Shown piece by piece: positions 33,342-41,931 of a DNA stretch of 64,000 bases. Both the position numbers and the translations under genes were made by a program. The notes under the pieces are model-generated. The model saw nothing but the letters and a program-made list of their open reading frames with translations. It was not told the DNA's origin and did no database searches. Within the stretch, counting starts at the first letter, position 1, and each line of letters starts with the position of its first letter. Source of the stretch: WTFY01 sp011523795 (GTDB taxonomy: Bacteria > Pseudomonadota > Gammaproteobacteria > UBA4575); the NCBI GenBank assembly GCA_965207475.1, contig OZ242278.1, positions 744,001 through 808,000 of the forward strand. The letters run 5' to 3'.

Positions 33342-35258
33342 TCAAGCCGGTCCGGGCAAGTCCAGCGCGTCCCGGTCACCGGCCAGGTTGCCTTTCCTCT
33401 CCAGCCACTCCCGGCGGTCCGCGGCACGTTTCTTCGCCAGCAGCATGTCCATGACCTGGAACGTCCTGCCCGGACTGGAGCATGAAAGCTGCACCAGGCG
33501 CCGGCTGTCTTCTGCCATGGTGGATTCACGCAACTGCATGGGACTCATCTCGCCCAAGCCCTTGAAACGGGTGATCATGATCTTGCCTGTTTTCTTTTCC
33601 GCCTCAAGTCGGTCCAGAACACCCTGGCGTTCCTCGTGGTCGAGGGCATAGAACACTTCCTTGCCGGCATCGATGCGGTACAACGGCGGCATGGCTATGT
33701 AGACATGGCCGGCCTCGACAAGCTTGCGGAAGTGCTGCAGGAACAGCGCACACAGCAGGGTTGCGATGTGCATGCCATCCGGATCGGCATCCGCCAGCAC
33801 GCAGATTTTCCCGTAGCGCAAGCCACTGAGATCCTGGCTTGAAGGCTCAACTCCGATCGCAACCGAAATATCGTGGATCTCCTGTGATGCAAGGACCTGC
33901 TCGGAAGCGATTTCCCAGGTATTCAGAATTTTCCCCCGCAGCGGCATGACGGCCTGGAAGATGCGGTCTCTGGCCTGCTTGGCAGAGCCTCCTGCCGAAT
34001 CACCTTCAACCAGAAACAGCTCGGTACAGGACAGGTCCTCGGAGCTGCAGTCGATCAGCTTCCCGGGGAGGGTGGGACCGGCGACTGCCTTCTTGCGCAC
34101 GATTTTTTTGTTCCGCTTCAGCCGCAGTTCAGCACGACTGATCACCAGGCGTGCAATCTGCTCTCCGGCCGCCGAGTTCAGGTTGAGCCACTGGCTGAAT
34201 GAATCCTTGGCAACTCCGGAAACGAACTGGGTGGTTTCCTTCGAGCCCAAGCGCTCCTTCGTCTGCCCTGCGAACTGGGGATCCCGGATTCGAACCGAAA
34301 GGACGTAGCTGAGCCTCTCCCAGACATCATCCGGTGCAAGCCTGACACCCCTGGGCGCAAGCTTTCTGAACTCGCAAAATTCGCGCAGGGCCTCGGTCAG
34401 CCCGGCGCGAAGACCCATCACGTGTGTCCCGCCCTGGGGGGTGGGAACCAGGTTGGCATAGCTCTCCTGCAGACACTCGCTGTCCCCCGGCATCCATGCC
34501 AGTGCCCACTCGGCAGCCTGCCTTTCGCCCTCGAAACTCCCGCAAAACCCATCAGCCGGAAGGCATTCGTACCCTCTCACGCGATCCAGCAGGTAATCCA
34601 GAAGCCCGCCCGTGTAACACCATTCATGTTTCTTGCCGCACTGCCGATCATCGAACCTGACATTCAGGCCGGGAAAGAGTACAGCCTTGGCCTTCAGCAC
34701 ATGCAGCAGCTTCGGGATTGAAAAACTGCTGTTTTCGAAATATGCCGCGTCAGGCCAAAACCGTATGGTAGTACCGGAATTCTTCCTGGCGACCGTCCCG
34801 ATGATCTCCAAGTCTGAAATCTTCCTGCCGCCCTTGAAGGCCATGTTGTATTCCTTGCCCTCCCTGCGTACCCAGACCTCAAGATGCTCGGACAGGGCAT
34901 TGACCACCGATACGCCGACTCCGTGCAGGCCGCCGGAGTAACTGTAGTTTTTCTCTGAAAACTTTCCCCCGGCATGCAGGGTGCAGAGCACCACTTCAAC
35001 CCCCGGCAGCCCAAGCTCCGGGTGGATGTCTACCGGCATGCCCCGCCCATCGTCATCAACTTCGAGGGATCCGTCCTCATGCAGCGTAATGTCTATGTTC
35101 TTCGCGTAGCCGGAAATGGCCTCGTCCACGCTGTTGTCAATCAGTTCATGGGCAAGATGGTTGGGCCGGGTGGTATCCGTGTACATCCCCGGATGCTTGC
35201 GCACAGGATCCAGTCCGCTCAATACCTCGATTCCGGACGCGTCGTACGCCGCTTTCAT
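33342..35258 (-). CDS. parE: DNA topoisomerase IV subunit B
   Basis: 638 residues: a GHKL ATPase domain (HELIDNSVDEAISGYA, DDDGRGMPVDIH, GGLHGVGVSVVNAL), a transducer domain with the QTKERLGS lysine region, and a TOPRIM domain (ELFLVEGDSAGGSAKQARDR with the metal Glu, and ADADPDGMHIATLL). It drives strand passage by ParC, encoded directly downstream. The ParE-like length and the pairing with parC exclude GyrB, which is longer. The 271-bp gap before it contains a 6-bp hairpin but no clear promoter. Confidence 0.96.
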   Translation of the reverse strand: MKAAYDASGIEVLSGLDPVRKHPGMYTDTTRPNHLAHELIDNSVDEAISGYAKNIDITLHEDGSLEVDDDGRGMPVDIHPELGLPGVEVVLCTLHAGGKFSEKNYSYSGGLHGVGVSVVNALSEHLEVWVRREGKEYNMAFKGGRKISDLEIIGTVARKNSGTTIRFWPDAAYFENSSFSIPKLLHVLKAKAVLFPGLNVRFDDRQCGKKHEWCYTGGLLDYLLDRVRGYECLPADGFCGSFEGERQAAEWALAWMPGDSECLQESYANLVPTPQGGTHVMGLRAGLTEALREFCEFRKLAPRGVRLAPDDVWERLSYVLSVRIRDPQFAGQTKERLGSKETTQFVSGVAKDSFSQWLNLNSAAGEQIARLVISRAELRLKRNKKIVRKKAVAGPTLPGKLIDCSSEDLSCTELFLVEGDSAGGSAKQARDRIFQAVMPLRGKILNTWEIASEQVLASQEIHDISVAIGVEPSSQDLSGLRYGKICVLADADPDGMHIATLLCALFLQHFRKLVEAGHVYIAMPPLYRIDAGKEVFYALDHEERQGVLDRLEAEKKTGKIMITRFKGLGEMSPMQLRESTMAEDSRRLVQLSCSSPGRTFQVMDMLLAKKRAADRREWLERKGNLAGDRDALDLPGPA

Positions 35259-35307
35259 GAGCCTGTTCCGCGGGTAAACTGCAAAGGGAAATGTACCGAC
35301 AGCAACC

Positions 35308-35325
35308 CGCCGGTAAATTCCGGCG
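35308..35325. promoter_or_regulatory. Small hairpin between dsbC and parE
   Basis: CGCCGG and CCGGCG flank TAAATT, a perfect 6-bp stem about 50 bp before the parE ATG. There is no T run, so it is not a typical terminator for dsbC; it could fold in the parE leader. The rest of the 271-bp gap shows no gene. Confidence 0.2.
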
Positions 35326-35529
35326 ATGCGGGCAGCATGAAATCCTTTCGGGACTGCCGTGGCATCCAGCCCCTGCAGGCCGGTACACGAGATGTCACCG
35401 CAGGCCGCCTCGTGGAATGCAACCGGCCGGCAGGCCCGTATTCACGGTTATCCCCCAACCCTGCGCGAGCCGGACTGCGGCTTTCTGTCTGATGGCAGCC
35501 CGGTCCGGCAGCATGAGCGGACTGGAGCC

Positions 35530-36264
35530 TCAAAGAGCCGGGCTTTTTTCTGCCATTTGATCGAGCATGGCAGCAAGGTTCTTTGCAGGACGGTAGCCCC
35601 TTATCAGGACACCCTCTTCCGTAAACAGGGCAGGCGTGCCCGTTACACCCATCTGCTGTCCCAGAAGCCACTGCGACTGGACCGGGTTTTCGCAACTCGC
35701 CTCGGCCACTTCTTCTCCTGCCTTGGCCAGGGTAATGGCTGCTTTCGGGTCTGGTGCGCACCATACGCTCACGGATTTCTTGTACGAAGCCGAGCCAATC
35801 CCGTCACGCGGAAACATCAGGTACCTTACGGCGATGCCATAGCCGTTCAACTGGTCCATCTCCGCATGCATCTTGCGGCAGTACCCGCAATCCACGTCCG
35901 TAAATACAGTGACCGTGTGACGCGGGCTGGCAGGCGAAAAGACAATCATCTCAGACTCATCAAGCTTGCCCAGCACCTGTCTGCGAGCACCTGTTCGAGC
36001 TACCTCGCTCAGGTTCTTGCCCGCTTCCAGGTCCATCAGGTCACCCTGCAAGCCGTAGCGGCCATCACCGGAGAGATACAGTACCTCGGCTCCGAATAGC
36101 ACTTCGTAGAGTCCCGGCATGGCAGAAGGCCGGATCGACGATGGCTCTTCGGGAACCAGCTGTTCCAGTCGCTGCCTGATATTTTCTATATCCTCGGCCT
36201 CGCCAGCCCAGGCCAAGGCGGTACAGCAAAGCAGAAACAGCGCGAACATTGTGCGATGGTGCAT
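35530..36264 (-). CDS. dsbC: Periplasmic disulfide isomerase DsbC
   Basis: 244 residues with a signal peptide (cleavage near ALAWA-GE), an N-terminal dimerisation domain to about residue 90, and a thioredoxin-fold catalytic domain with CGYC (Cys126, Cys129), typical of DsbC. Two further cysteines (in VWCAPD and ASCENP) match the structural disulfide of the family; the cis-proline lies in VTGTPALF. It reshuffles wrong disulfides in the periplasm. An AAGGAG box precedes the ATG by 6 nt, and TATAGT about 40 nt upstream is a possible -10. It lies after xerD, a conserved pair. Confidence 0.95.
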   Translation of the reverse strand: MHHRTMFALFLLCCTALAWAGEAEDIENIRQRLEQLVPEEPSSIRPSAMPGLYEVLFGAEVLYLSGDGRYGLQGDLMDLEAGKNLSEVARTGARRQVLGKLDESEMIVFSPASPRHTVTVFTDVDCGYCRKMHAEMDQLNGYGIAVRYLMFPRDGIGSASYKKSVSVWCAPDPKAAITLAKAGEEVAEASCENPVQSQWLLGQQMGVTGTPALFTEEGVLIRGYRPAKNLAAMLDQMAEKSPAL

Positions 36265-36356
36265 GTTGACTCCTTGTTAATTTTTCCCGAAGCCCGGAAT
36301 GGTACTATACGTATGACCGCACCCGGGAAAATAAATTTCGAGGCAAGCGGGCTGCA

Positions 36357-37274
36357 TTACCCTCGGGGATGGTGTCTGCGGTGCAGCTCCTGGAGCCGCA
36401 CCTGTGCTACGTGAGTATAGATCTGGGTGGTTGACAGGTCACTGTGCCCGAGCAGCATCTGCACAACACGCAAATCCGCGCCATGATTCAGAAGATGTGT
36501 GGCAAAGGCATGCCGCAGGGTGTGCGGGGAAAGGTGCTTGTCGATTCCCACCCGTAACGCATGCTTTCTCACCAGGTACCAGAATGCCTGCCTCGTCATG
36601 GCGGCTCCCCGGTTTGTCACGAACAGGGCATCACACTGCTGTCCGGGCTTGAGCAAATCCTGCCTGGCATGGCGGATGAATTCCGAAATCCACTCCGAGG
36701 CCTGTTCGCCATACGGTACCAGACGTTCCTTGCTGCCCTTTCCCATAACGCGGATGACCCCCTGGTTCAGGTTGACCTGGTACAAGGTCAACGCTACCAG
36801 TTCGCTGACGCGAAGCCCGCATGCATAAAGAACTTCCAGCATCGCCCGGTCCCGTATCCCGTGGGGCTTTCGCACATCGGGCGCATCCAGCAGCTTTTCC
36901 ACTTCCTCCTCTGTCAGGGTTTCCGGAAGCGGACGGCCCAGCTTGGGGAATTCAATCCTTTCAGACGGGTCTTTCTGCACGACTCCCTGCCTCAGCAGGT
37001 ATCGATAGAAACGGCGAATGCTGGACAGCAGTCTTGCCGAAGTCCGTGGCTTGCTGCCATGCTGCACACGATAGGACAGATAATCCAGCACGTGGTCCTG
37101 ATGCGCATCGGCCAGGCACGTGGCGGTGCGGGACAGCCAGCGTGACAGCCCGAGCAGGTCATTGCGATAGGCAGCAAGGGTGTTTTCGCTCAGCCCGTGC
37201 TCCACCCACATGCTGTCCAGAAACGCCTCGATGACAGACTCGTCTGATGCCAGCACGGCTGCCGAGTCCTTCAC
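36357..37274 (-). CDS. xerD: Site-specific tyrosine recombinase XerD
   Basis: 305 residues. An N-terminal SAM-like core-binding domain (LSENTLAAYRNDLLGLSRWL) is followed by the catalytic domain with CGLRVSELVALT (Arg), GKGSKERLVP (Lys), HLSPHTLRHAFATHLL (His-x-x-Arg), LGHSDLSTTQIYTHV (His and Tyr286). It acts with XerC at dif to resolve chromosome dimers. The neighbour dsbC downstream supports XerD over XerC, since xerD-dsbC is a recurrent pair. The start is a GTG (37274) without a strong ribosome site. Confidence 0.94.
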   Translation of the reverse strand: MKDSAAVLASDESVIEAFLDSMWVEHGLSENTLAAYRNDLLGLSRWLSRTATCLADAHQDHVLDYLSYRVQHGSKPRTSARLLSSIRRFYRYLLRQGVVQKDPSERIEFPKLGRPLPETLTEEEVEKLLDAPDVRKPHGIRDRAMLEVLYACGLRVSELVALTLYQVNLNQGVIRVMGKGSKERLVPYGEQASEWISEFIRHARQDLLKPGQQCDALFVTNRGAAMTRQAFWYLVRKHALRVGIDKHLSPHTLRHAFATHLLNHGADLRVVQMLLGHSDLSTTQIYTHVAQVRLQELHRRHHPRG

Positions 37275-37586
37275 GATTCAAGGCCTGCTTGTCTGAATGG
37301 AAGCGAACTGTGAGAGGCCGGATGGCGCGAGACAGGAGAGGGTACCGCAGGAATATCAACGACAGTAAAATGGCGTGAAATCATTTGCAGAACTCGGTGT
37401 TACCCGGTTTCAGACGTCATGAGCAGCAGTATTCCCGTAGTTTTGATTTTCAAATCCTGATCCGAAGCATCCCGAGCAGTGTATGAATTTGACCGGGCAA
37501 AATCAATGATGCCGGAGATGCAAAGCCCCGGATTTCCTTGAAAACCTCACGCTGGACGGACACGCTGCCCTATACTCTGTCCGTAT
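37275..37586. other. Intergenic region between xerD and the RDD gene
   Basis: 312 bp between divergent genes, without a supportable gene or RNA. TATACT at 37571-37576, 10 nt before the RDD ATG, is a possible -10 but has no matching -35. For xerD on the minus strand no convincing promoter pair is seen. No hairpin with a T run is present. Confidence 0.4.
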
Positions 37587-38015
37587 ATGAACAGGGGCCA
37601 TCCATCCAGCAACCACAGCGTTTCCTTGCCGCGTCGTCTTGCCGCGATACTGTATGACGCCCTGCTGCTGGCCACACTCCTGTTTTTCGCATCCTTTGTC
37701 ATGGTCATCCCACTCAAGCTTCACCCCGAGCATCACCTGTTTATCGCCTACCAGGGCTACCTGTTCACACTTTCTTTCCTGTTCTTTGCATGGTCCTGGA
37801 CCCACGGCGGACAAACGCTCGGCATGAAAGCATGGAAATTCAGAGTGACCTGCCTGGACGGCTCCGGAATCAGCTGGAAATCCGCCTTCGTGCGTTTCGT
37901 GGTTGCCGCAGTCTCCTGGATCCCGTGTGGCCTGGGCTATATCTGGGCAGTGTTTGACCCGGAAAACCGCACCTGGCACGACCGGGCATCCAGAACCCGT
38001 TTGACCCGCACCTAG
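37587..38015 (+). CDS. RDD family membrane protein
   Basis: 142 residues with the RDD family pattern: LPRRLAAILYDALLL contains the Arg of the first motif and the Asp of the second, followed by membrane helices at about 22-45, 52-70 and 100-120, and the conserved GQTLGMKAWKFRV and HDRASRT. The function of small RDD proteins is not well defined; some have been linked to sodium/proton exchange. No Shine-Dalgarno box is seen and a TATACT lies 10 nt before the ATG, so the leader may be very short. The TAG stop interlocks with the lptG stop on the other strand. Confidence 0.85.
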   Translation: MNRGHPSSNHSVSLPRRLAAILYDALLLATLLFFASFVMVIPLKLHPEHHLFIAYQGYLFTLSFLFFAWSWTHGGQTLGMKAWKFRVTCLDGSGISWKSAFVRFVVAAVSWIPCGLGYIWAVFDPENRTWHDRASRTRLTRT

Positions 38016-39091
38016 ATCCAGGCAAGTTTCCGGTACACGACCGTCGCAACGACGGACACAAGCAGGACGGGAGAGAACGCGCCGACCAGCGGCGGCATGC
38101 CATACACTACACTGCCATTTCCCAGCACCCGGCTCAGCAGGTCGAAGACCACGGCAATGCCGATCCCCAGCACCAGACGCTGGCCAAGTCCTCCGGTGCG
38201 CAACGGAAGAAACACGAACGGCACCGCGAGCAGCAGCATGGCGAGTCCGGACAGGGGTACGGCGAAACGGTTGAAATAGGCCAGCTGATACCGCCTTGAA
38301 TCCAGCCCATTCGCGTCTAGGTACTCGATATAGGTCTTCAGCGATCCAGCCGCCATATGTTCGGGCTTCACGCTTACGACTTTGAACAGTTCGGGGGTAA
38401 CCAGGCGCTGCCAGGTTTCCTCATCCACCTCGGAAGTCTCCACACCGTCCTGCAAAATCCTGTCGTGGCGGACCTGGGACAGTTTCCAGACTCCGTCTTC
38501 ATACACTGCATCCCTGGCAAAGCTGACCCGCCTGAGGGCGTAGTCCGCATCCATTTCGTAAACCCAGATATCTGCCATCCGCCGGTCGGTAAACATCTGC
38601 TTGATATTGATGAAGCGGTTCCCGTCACGTACCCACTGCCCGTGACGGGACCGGATCGAGATCTTGTGCATGTCGCTGCTCTTGTGAAGACTGCGCAAGT
38701 ATCCCTCCGTAGTAGGTGCGACGGTCTCTCCCACCCCCATGCTGATGACTACCAGCACCGTGCCGACAGCCAGCACGGACCAGAGGATGCGCATCCTGCT
38801 GATGCCCACAGAGCGCATGGCCTCCAGCTCCCCTCGTGCGGCCAGGTTGCCGAGCCCGATCAGGGTGCCCAGCAGCAGGGAAGTAGGCATCAGGTCGTAC
38901 AGACGCTGAGGCATGCCCAGGAACAGCTTCAGTACGACATGCTGCACCGTAAAACCGCGCTTGTCGAGCAGTTCCAGGTCATTGATCAGGTCGATCACCG
39001 AATCGATTGAAAACAGTGCCACAAAGGCCAGCAGGGTCCCGGCCAGCACATTCCTCGCCAGGTACCAGTCGTACGACCTGATCAAGTCCAT
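38012..39091 (-). CDS. lptG: LPS export ABC transporter permease LptG
   Basis: 359 residues: six membrane helices, three at each end, around a periplasmic beta-jellyroll domain (about 130-265). The N terminus YDWYLARNVLAGTLLAFVALFSIDSVIDLINDLE and LAARGELEAMRSVGISRMRI are typical for LptG. With LptF and LptB it extracts lipopolysaccharide from the inner membrane and feeds the periplasmic Lpt bridge. It lies 3 bp after lptF. Its stop codon overlaps the RDD gene stop on the opposite strand within a CTAG. Confidence 0.95.
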   Translation of the reverse strand: MDLIRSYDWYLARNVLAGTLLAFVALFSIDSVIDLINDLELLDKRGFTVQHVVLKLFLGMPQRLYDLMPTSLLLGTLIGLGNLAARGELEAMRSVGISRMRILWSVLAVGTVLVVISMGVGETVAPTTEGYLRSLHKSSDMHKISIRSRHGQWVRDGNRFINIKQMFTDRRMADIWVYEMDADYALRRVSFARDAVYEDGVWKLSQVRHDRILQDGVETSEVDEETWQRLVTPELFKVVSVKPEHMAAGSLKTYIEYLDANGLDSRRYQLAYFNRFAVPLSGLAMLLLAVPFVFLPLRTGGLGQRLVLGIGIAVVFDLLSRVLGNGSVVYGMPPLVGAFSPVLLVSVVATVVYRKLAWI

Positions 39092-39094
39092 GGT

Positions 39095-40162
39095 TTACGC
39101 CGTCATCCTTTGCTTCAGCAAGAAGCCTGCAATGAGTACGGCCATGAGTGCGTGAACCGCAAGCATGCCGGGGAAGACGGGCAGCTTGCCGTCCGCCACC
39201 CATATTTCGGCCAGAATCAGCAAATTCGAATAGATGAGATAAATCACAATCGCCAGGCCAAGCTTGGCAAACCTTCCCTGACGCGGCTTGACAACGCTCA
39301 GCGGGAATGCAAGCACCACCAGCAGAGCTGCTGCCAGCGGTATGGACAGGCGCCACTGCAACTCCGCATGATCCTCCGTCCTGCCGGAACGAACCAGTTC
39401 CATGATGGACATGAACTCGGGCTCAAGCCGGTTTGCCGAGATACCCAGCTCAGGGATGCGCACCGCATGCTGCTCGAACGTGATGACCCTGAACTCTCCC
39501 TGTCCTTCGAACCCTTCATAGCGCCTGCCCTCATTCAGGATCAGGGACTCGCCGCCCAGCTCGGCCAGACCAGCCTGGTGTACCGAACGGGCGGTCTCGA
39601 CCACAGCGCCTTCCTTGCGCCGGTCATAGATGAAAATATTCCTGGCACTGGCCGATTCCCGGTCCGTATCTTCCACGAATACCACCCAGTCGCCACGCCT
39701 TGCCTCCACGAACCGGCCCGGTACCAGACCGAGCAGGCTGGTCCGCTCCTTTGCCTGAAGCTTGACTTTCTCCATCTGCCACGCAATTTCGGGAACCGAG
39801 TACAGTGAGGCATAGCTCAATACGGCAATGACCGGCAGTACGAACAGGGACGCATGGCCCAGCATCCTGAAAAACCCCATACCGCCCGAACCCATGGCAT
39901 ATATCTCGCTGTCCCGATAGAAACGGCCCAGGACGAGCAGGACGGTTACCAGCAGTGCAAAAGGGGCAAGCAGCACCGAAGAATCCAGGATTCCCAGGCC
40001 CAGCATCGACAGCACCACGTCCGCTGGAAGCTTGCCATCCATCACTTTTGTAAGCAGGGTGCCGAACGACTTGCTGACAATGACCGCAAGCAAGACCGCG
40101 CTCACGGCCAAAAAGTTCAGGGCCAGCTCACGCGAGAAATAACGGTTGATTATCGAAAGCAT
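39095..40162 (-). CDS. lptF: LPS export ABC transporter permease LptF
   Basis: 355 residues with the same six-helix plus jellyroll plan as LptG. The start INRYFSRELALNFLAVSAVLLAVIVSKSFGTLL and SEIYAMGSGGMGFFRMLGHA match LptF. The long periplasmic part (about 120-260) contains WVVFVEDTDRESASARNIFIYDRR. It pairs with LptG. It is divergent from pepA, the standard arrangement lptGF / pepA in gammaproteobacteria. An extended -10 (TGCTAAAAT) about 50 nt upstream is a good promoter candidate. Confidence 0.95.
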   Translation of the reverse strand: MLSIINRYFSRELALNFLAVSAVLLAVIVSKSFGTLLTKVMDGKLPADVVLSMLGLGILDSSVLLAPFALLVTVLLVLGRFYRDSEIYAMGSGGMGFFRMLGHASLFVLPVIAVLSYASLYSVPEIAWQMEKVKLQAKERTSLLGLVPGRFVEARRGDWVVFVEDTDRESASARNIFIYDRRKEGAVVETARSVHQAGLAELGGESLILNEGRRYEGFEGQGEFRVITFEQHAVRIPELGISANRLEPEFMSIMELVRSGRTEDHAELQWRLSIPLAAALLVVLAFPLSVVKPRQGRFAKLGLAIVIYLIYSNLLILAEIWVADGKLPVFPGMLAVHALMAVLIAGFLLKQRMTA

Positions 40163-40196
40163 CGTTTACCCGGATTCCAGGAACTCCGGCCAGCAG

Positions 40197-40225
40197 GTTA
40201 CAAACAGCATGATTTTAGCAATAAT
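40197..40225 (+). promoter_or_regulatory. Sigma70-type promoter of pepA
   Basis: GTTACA (4 of 6) and AATAAT (5 of 6) are separated by 17 bp, with a predicted start near 40232, about 27 nt before the pepA ATG. An AGAGGAG ribosome site follows. It overlaps the lptF extended -10. Confidence 0.5.
40212..40220 (-). promoter_or_regulatory. Extended -10 promoter of lptF
   Basis: TGCTAAAAT on the minus strand (TGn extension plus a 5-of-6 hexamer) predicts a start near 40205 and a leader of about 43 nt. Its last base coincides with the first base of the pepA -10, so the two divergent promoters overlap. Confidence 0.45.
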
Positions 40226-40258
40226 GGAAATACCAGTACCCAAGTATAGAGGAGATCC

Positions 40259-41764
40259 ATGAAATTCATCGCCAAAACCGCACCGATCGAAAAAGAAACC
40301 GCGGACTGCGTCATCGTGGGGATGTTCGAGTCCGGAGAATTCAGTCCTGCCGGAAAAAGGCTGGATACACTCTATCAGGACCTACTGTCAGATTCCTTCA
40401 GCCGGGGCACCCTTCGTACCACACCCGGACAGGTCACGACCCTCCAGGATTCAAGCCGCACCCGGCATGCATGCATCATCGTGGCCGGCTGTGGAAAACA
40501 GGACCGATTCACGATCCATACCCTTCAGCGAGCCCTGTCAGCAGCCGTGTCCGAAGCGAAAGCGCGCGGCGCCAGCAGCGTGATCAACGGCCTGGTCGAA
40601 ATGCCTGTGCCCAATGCAGACACCAAAAGCCGGGTACAGGCAAGCATCGTGGCCACGCAGGATACCCTCTACACCTATACCCGGACCAAATCCGGGGCCT
40701 CCTCGGGCAAGGCTTCCCCGAAAACCATGAAATTCCTGGCCAGCCGGGCGACTGAAACCCGCCGGATCCGGCAGGGCATCGCTTCAGGTGAAGCCATCGC
40801 GGGCGGGATGAAACTGACGAAAGACCTGGGCAACCTTCCGGGAAACATCTGTACCCCTTCCTACCTGGCCAGGCAGGCCAGGAGCCTGAAAAGGGATTAT
40901 CCGAATCTCCGGGTCACGGTCCTGGGAGAGGTCCAAATGAAAAAACTGGGCATGGGAGCCTTTCTTTCCGTCACGCACGGAAGCGCACAACCCGCGAAGC
41001 TGGTATGCATGGAATACCGTGGTGCCAGGCCTGATCAACGACCGGTTGTGCTGATAGGCAAGGGCATCACCTTCGATACAGGCGGAATTTCATTGAAACC
41101 AGGCAGTGCCATGGATGAAATGAAGTTCGACATGTGCGGGGCCGGCAGCGTGCTGGGAACCATCAAGGCATGCTGCATGCTGGATATGCCCATGAATGTT
41201 GTCGGCATCCTGGCCTGCGCGGAAAACATGCCGGGTGGCAAGGCCTCACGCCCCGGGGACGTCGTCAGTACGATGTCCGGGCAGACTGTGGAGATCCTGA
41301 ACACCGATGCGGAAGGCCGCCTGGTGCTCTGTGATGCGCTGACTTACGCCAAGAGGTTCAAGCCCGAGCTAGTGATTGACATCGCCACTCTGACCGGGGC
41401 TTGCGTGGTGGCACTGGGCCATGTTCCGGCGGGACTGATGAGCAATGACGAGCCCTTGGTCAGCAGCCTGCTCGAAGCCGGGGAACACAGCGGAGACCGT
41501 GCATGGAGACTGCCGCTTTGGGACGATTACCAGTCCCAGCTTGACAGCAATTTTGCAGATATGGCGAATATCGGAGGGCGCTGGGCCGGCACAATCACTG
41601 CCGCATGTTTCCTTTCCCGGTTCACCGAAGCCTTCCGCTGGGCGCACCTGGACATTGCCGGGGTAGCCTGGCACAGCCAGGGCAAGAGGAAGGGCGCAAC
41701 CGGCCGGCCGGTCCCCCTGCTGACACAGTTTTTGCTGCAACAGGCCACCCGGCGCAGGCACTGA
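40259..41764 (+). CDS. pepA: Leucyl aminopeptidase (M17)
   Basis: 501 residues. The N-terminal macro-like domain is followed by the M17 catalytic domain with GKGITFDTGGISLKPG, the family signature NTDAEGRLVLCDAL (about residues 348-361) and TLTGACVVALG. It binds two metal ions and removes N-terminal residues; in E. coli PepA also binds DNA as an accessory factor in Xer recombination at plasmid cer sites. A strong GAGGAG box lies 5 nt before the ATG. holC, which separates pepA and valS in E. coli, is missing here. Confidence 0.96.
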   Translation: MKFIAKTAPIEKETADCVIVGMFESGEFSPAGKRLDTLYQDLLSDSFSRGTLRTTPGQVTTLQDSSRTRHACIIVAGCGKQDRFTIHTLQRALSAAVSEAKARGASSVINGLVEMPVPNADTKSRVQASIVATQDTLYTYTRTKSGASSGKASPKTMKFLASRATETRRIRQGIASGEAIAGGMKLTKDLGNLPGNICTPSYLARQARSLKRDYPNLRVTVLGEVQMKKLGMGAFLSVTHGSAQPAKLVCMEYRGARPDQRPVVLIGKGITFDTGGISLKPGSAMDEMKFDMCGAGSVLGTIKACCMLDMPMNVVGILACAENMPGGKASRPGDVVSTMSGQTVEILNTDAEGRLVLCDALTYAKRFKPELVIDIATLTGACVVALGHVPAGLMSNDEPLVSSLLEAGEHSGDRAWRLPLWDDYQSQLDSNFADMANIGGRWAGTITAACFLSRFTEAFRWAHLDIAGVAWHSQGKRKGATGRPVPLLTQFLLQQATRRRH

Positions 41765-41769
41765 GACCC

Positions 41770-41819
41770 GGCCGGTCGCACCGGCCAGGACCCGGCATCC
41801 GTGCTGAAGCCCATGCCGG
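41770..41819. other. Two consecutive hairpins between pepA and valS
   Basis: GGCCGGT and ACCGGCC pair across a 3-nt CGC loop (41770-41786), and CCGGCAT and ATGCCGG pair across 14 nt (41792-41819). Neither is followed by a T run. They may end pepA transcription in a Rho-dependent way, protect the pepA 3' end, or modulate valS expression. The 167-bp gap contains no gene. Confidence 0.35.
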
Positions 41820-41931
41820 ATCATCCAGGCCGGACCGGCACAGCGGTCAAGGACTTGCATGAATCTGCCGGATCACTGCATCATACGCGCCCATAACACC
41901 CCCTCACATCACTCGAAACCTGCACGCTTTC

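Noticed and set aside
35530..35560. T-rich run next to AGCCGGGCT at the dsbC 3' end as a terminator
   Set aside because: The run lies inside the dsbC coding end and on the wrong side of the weak stem for minus-strand transcription.
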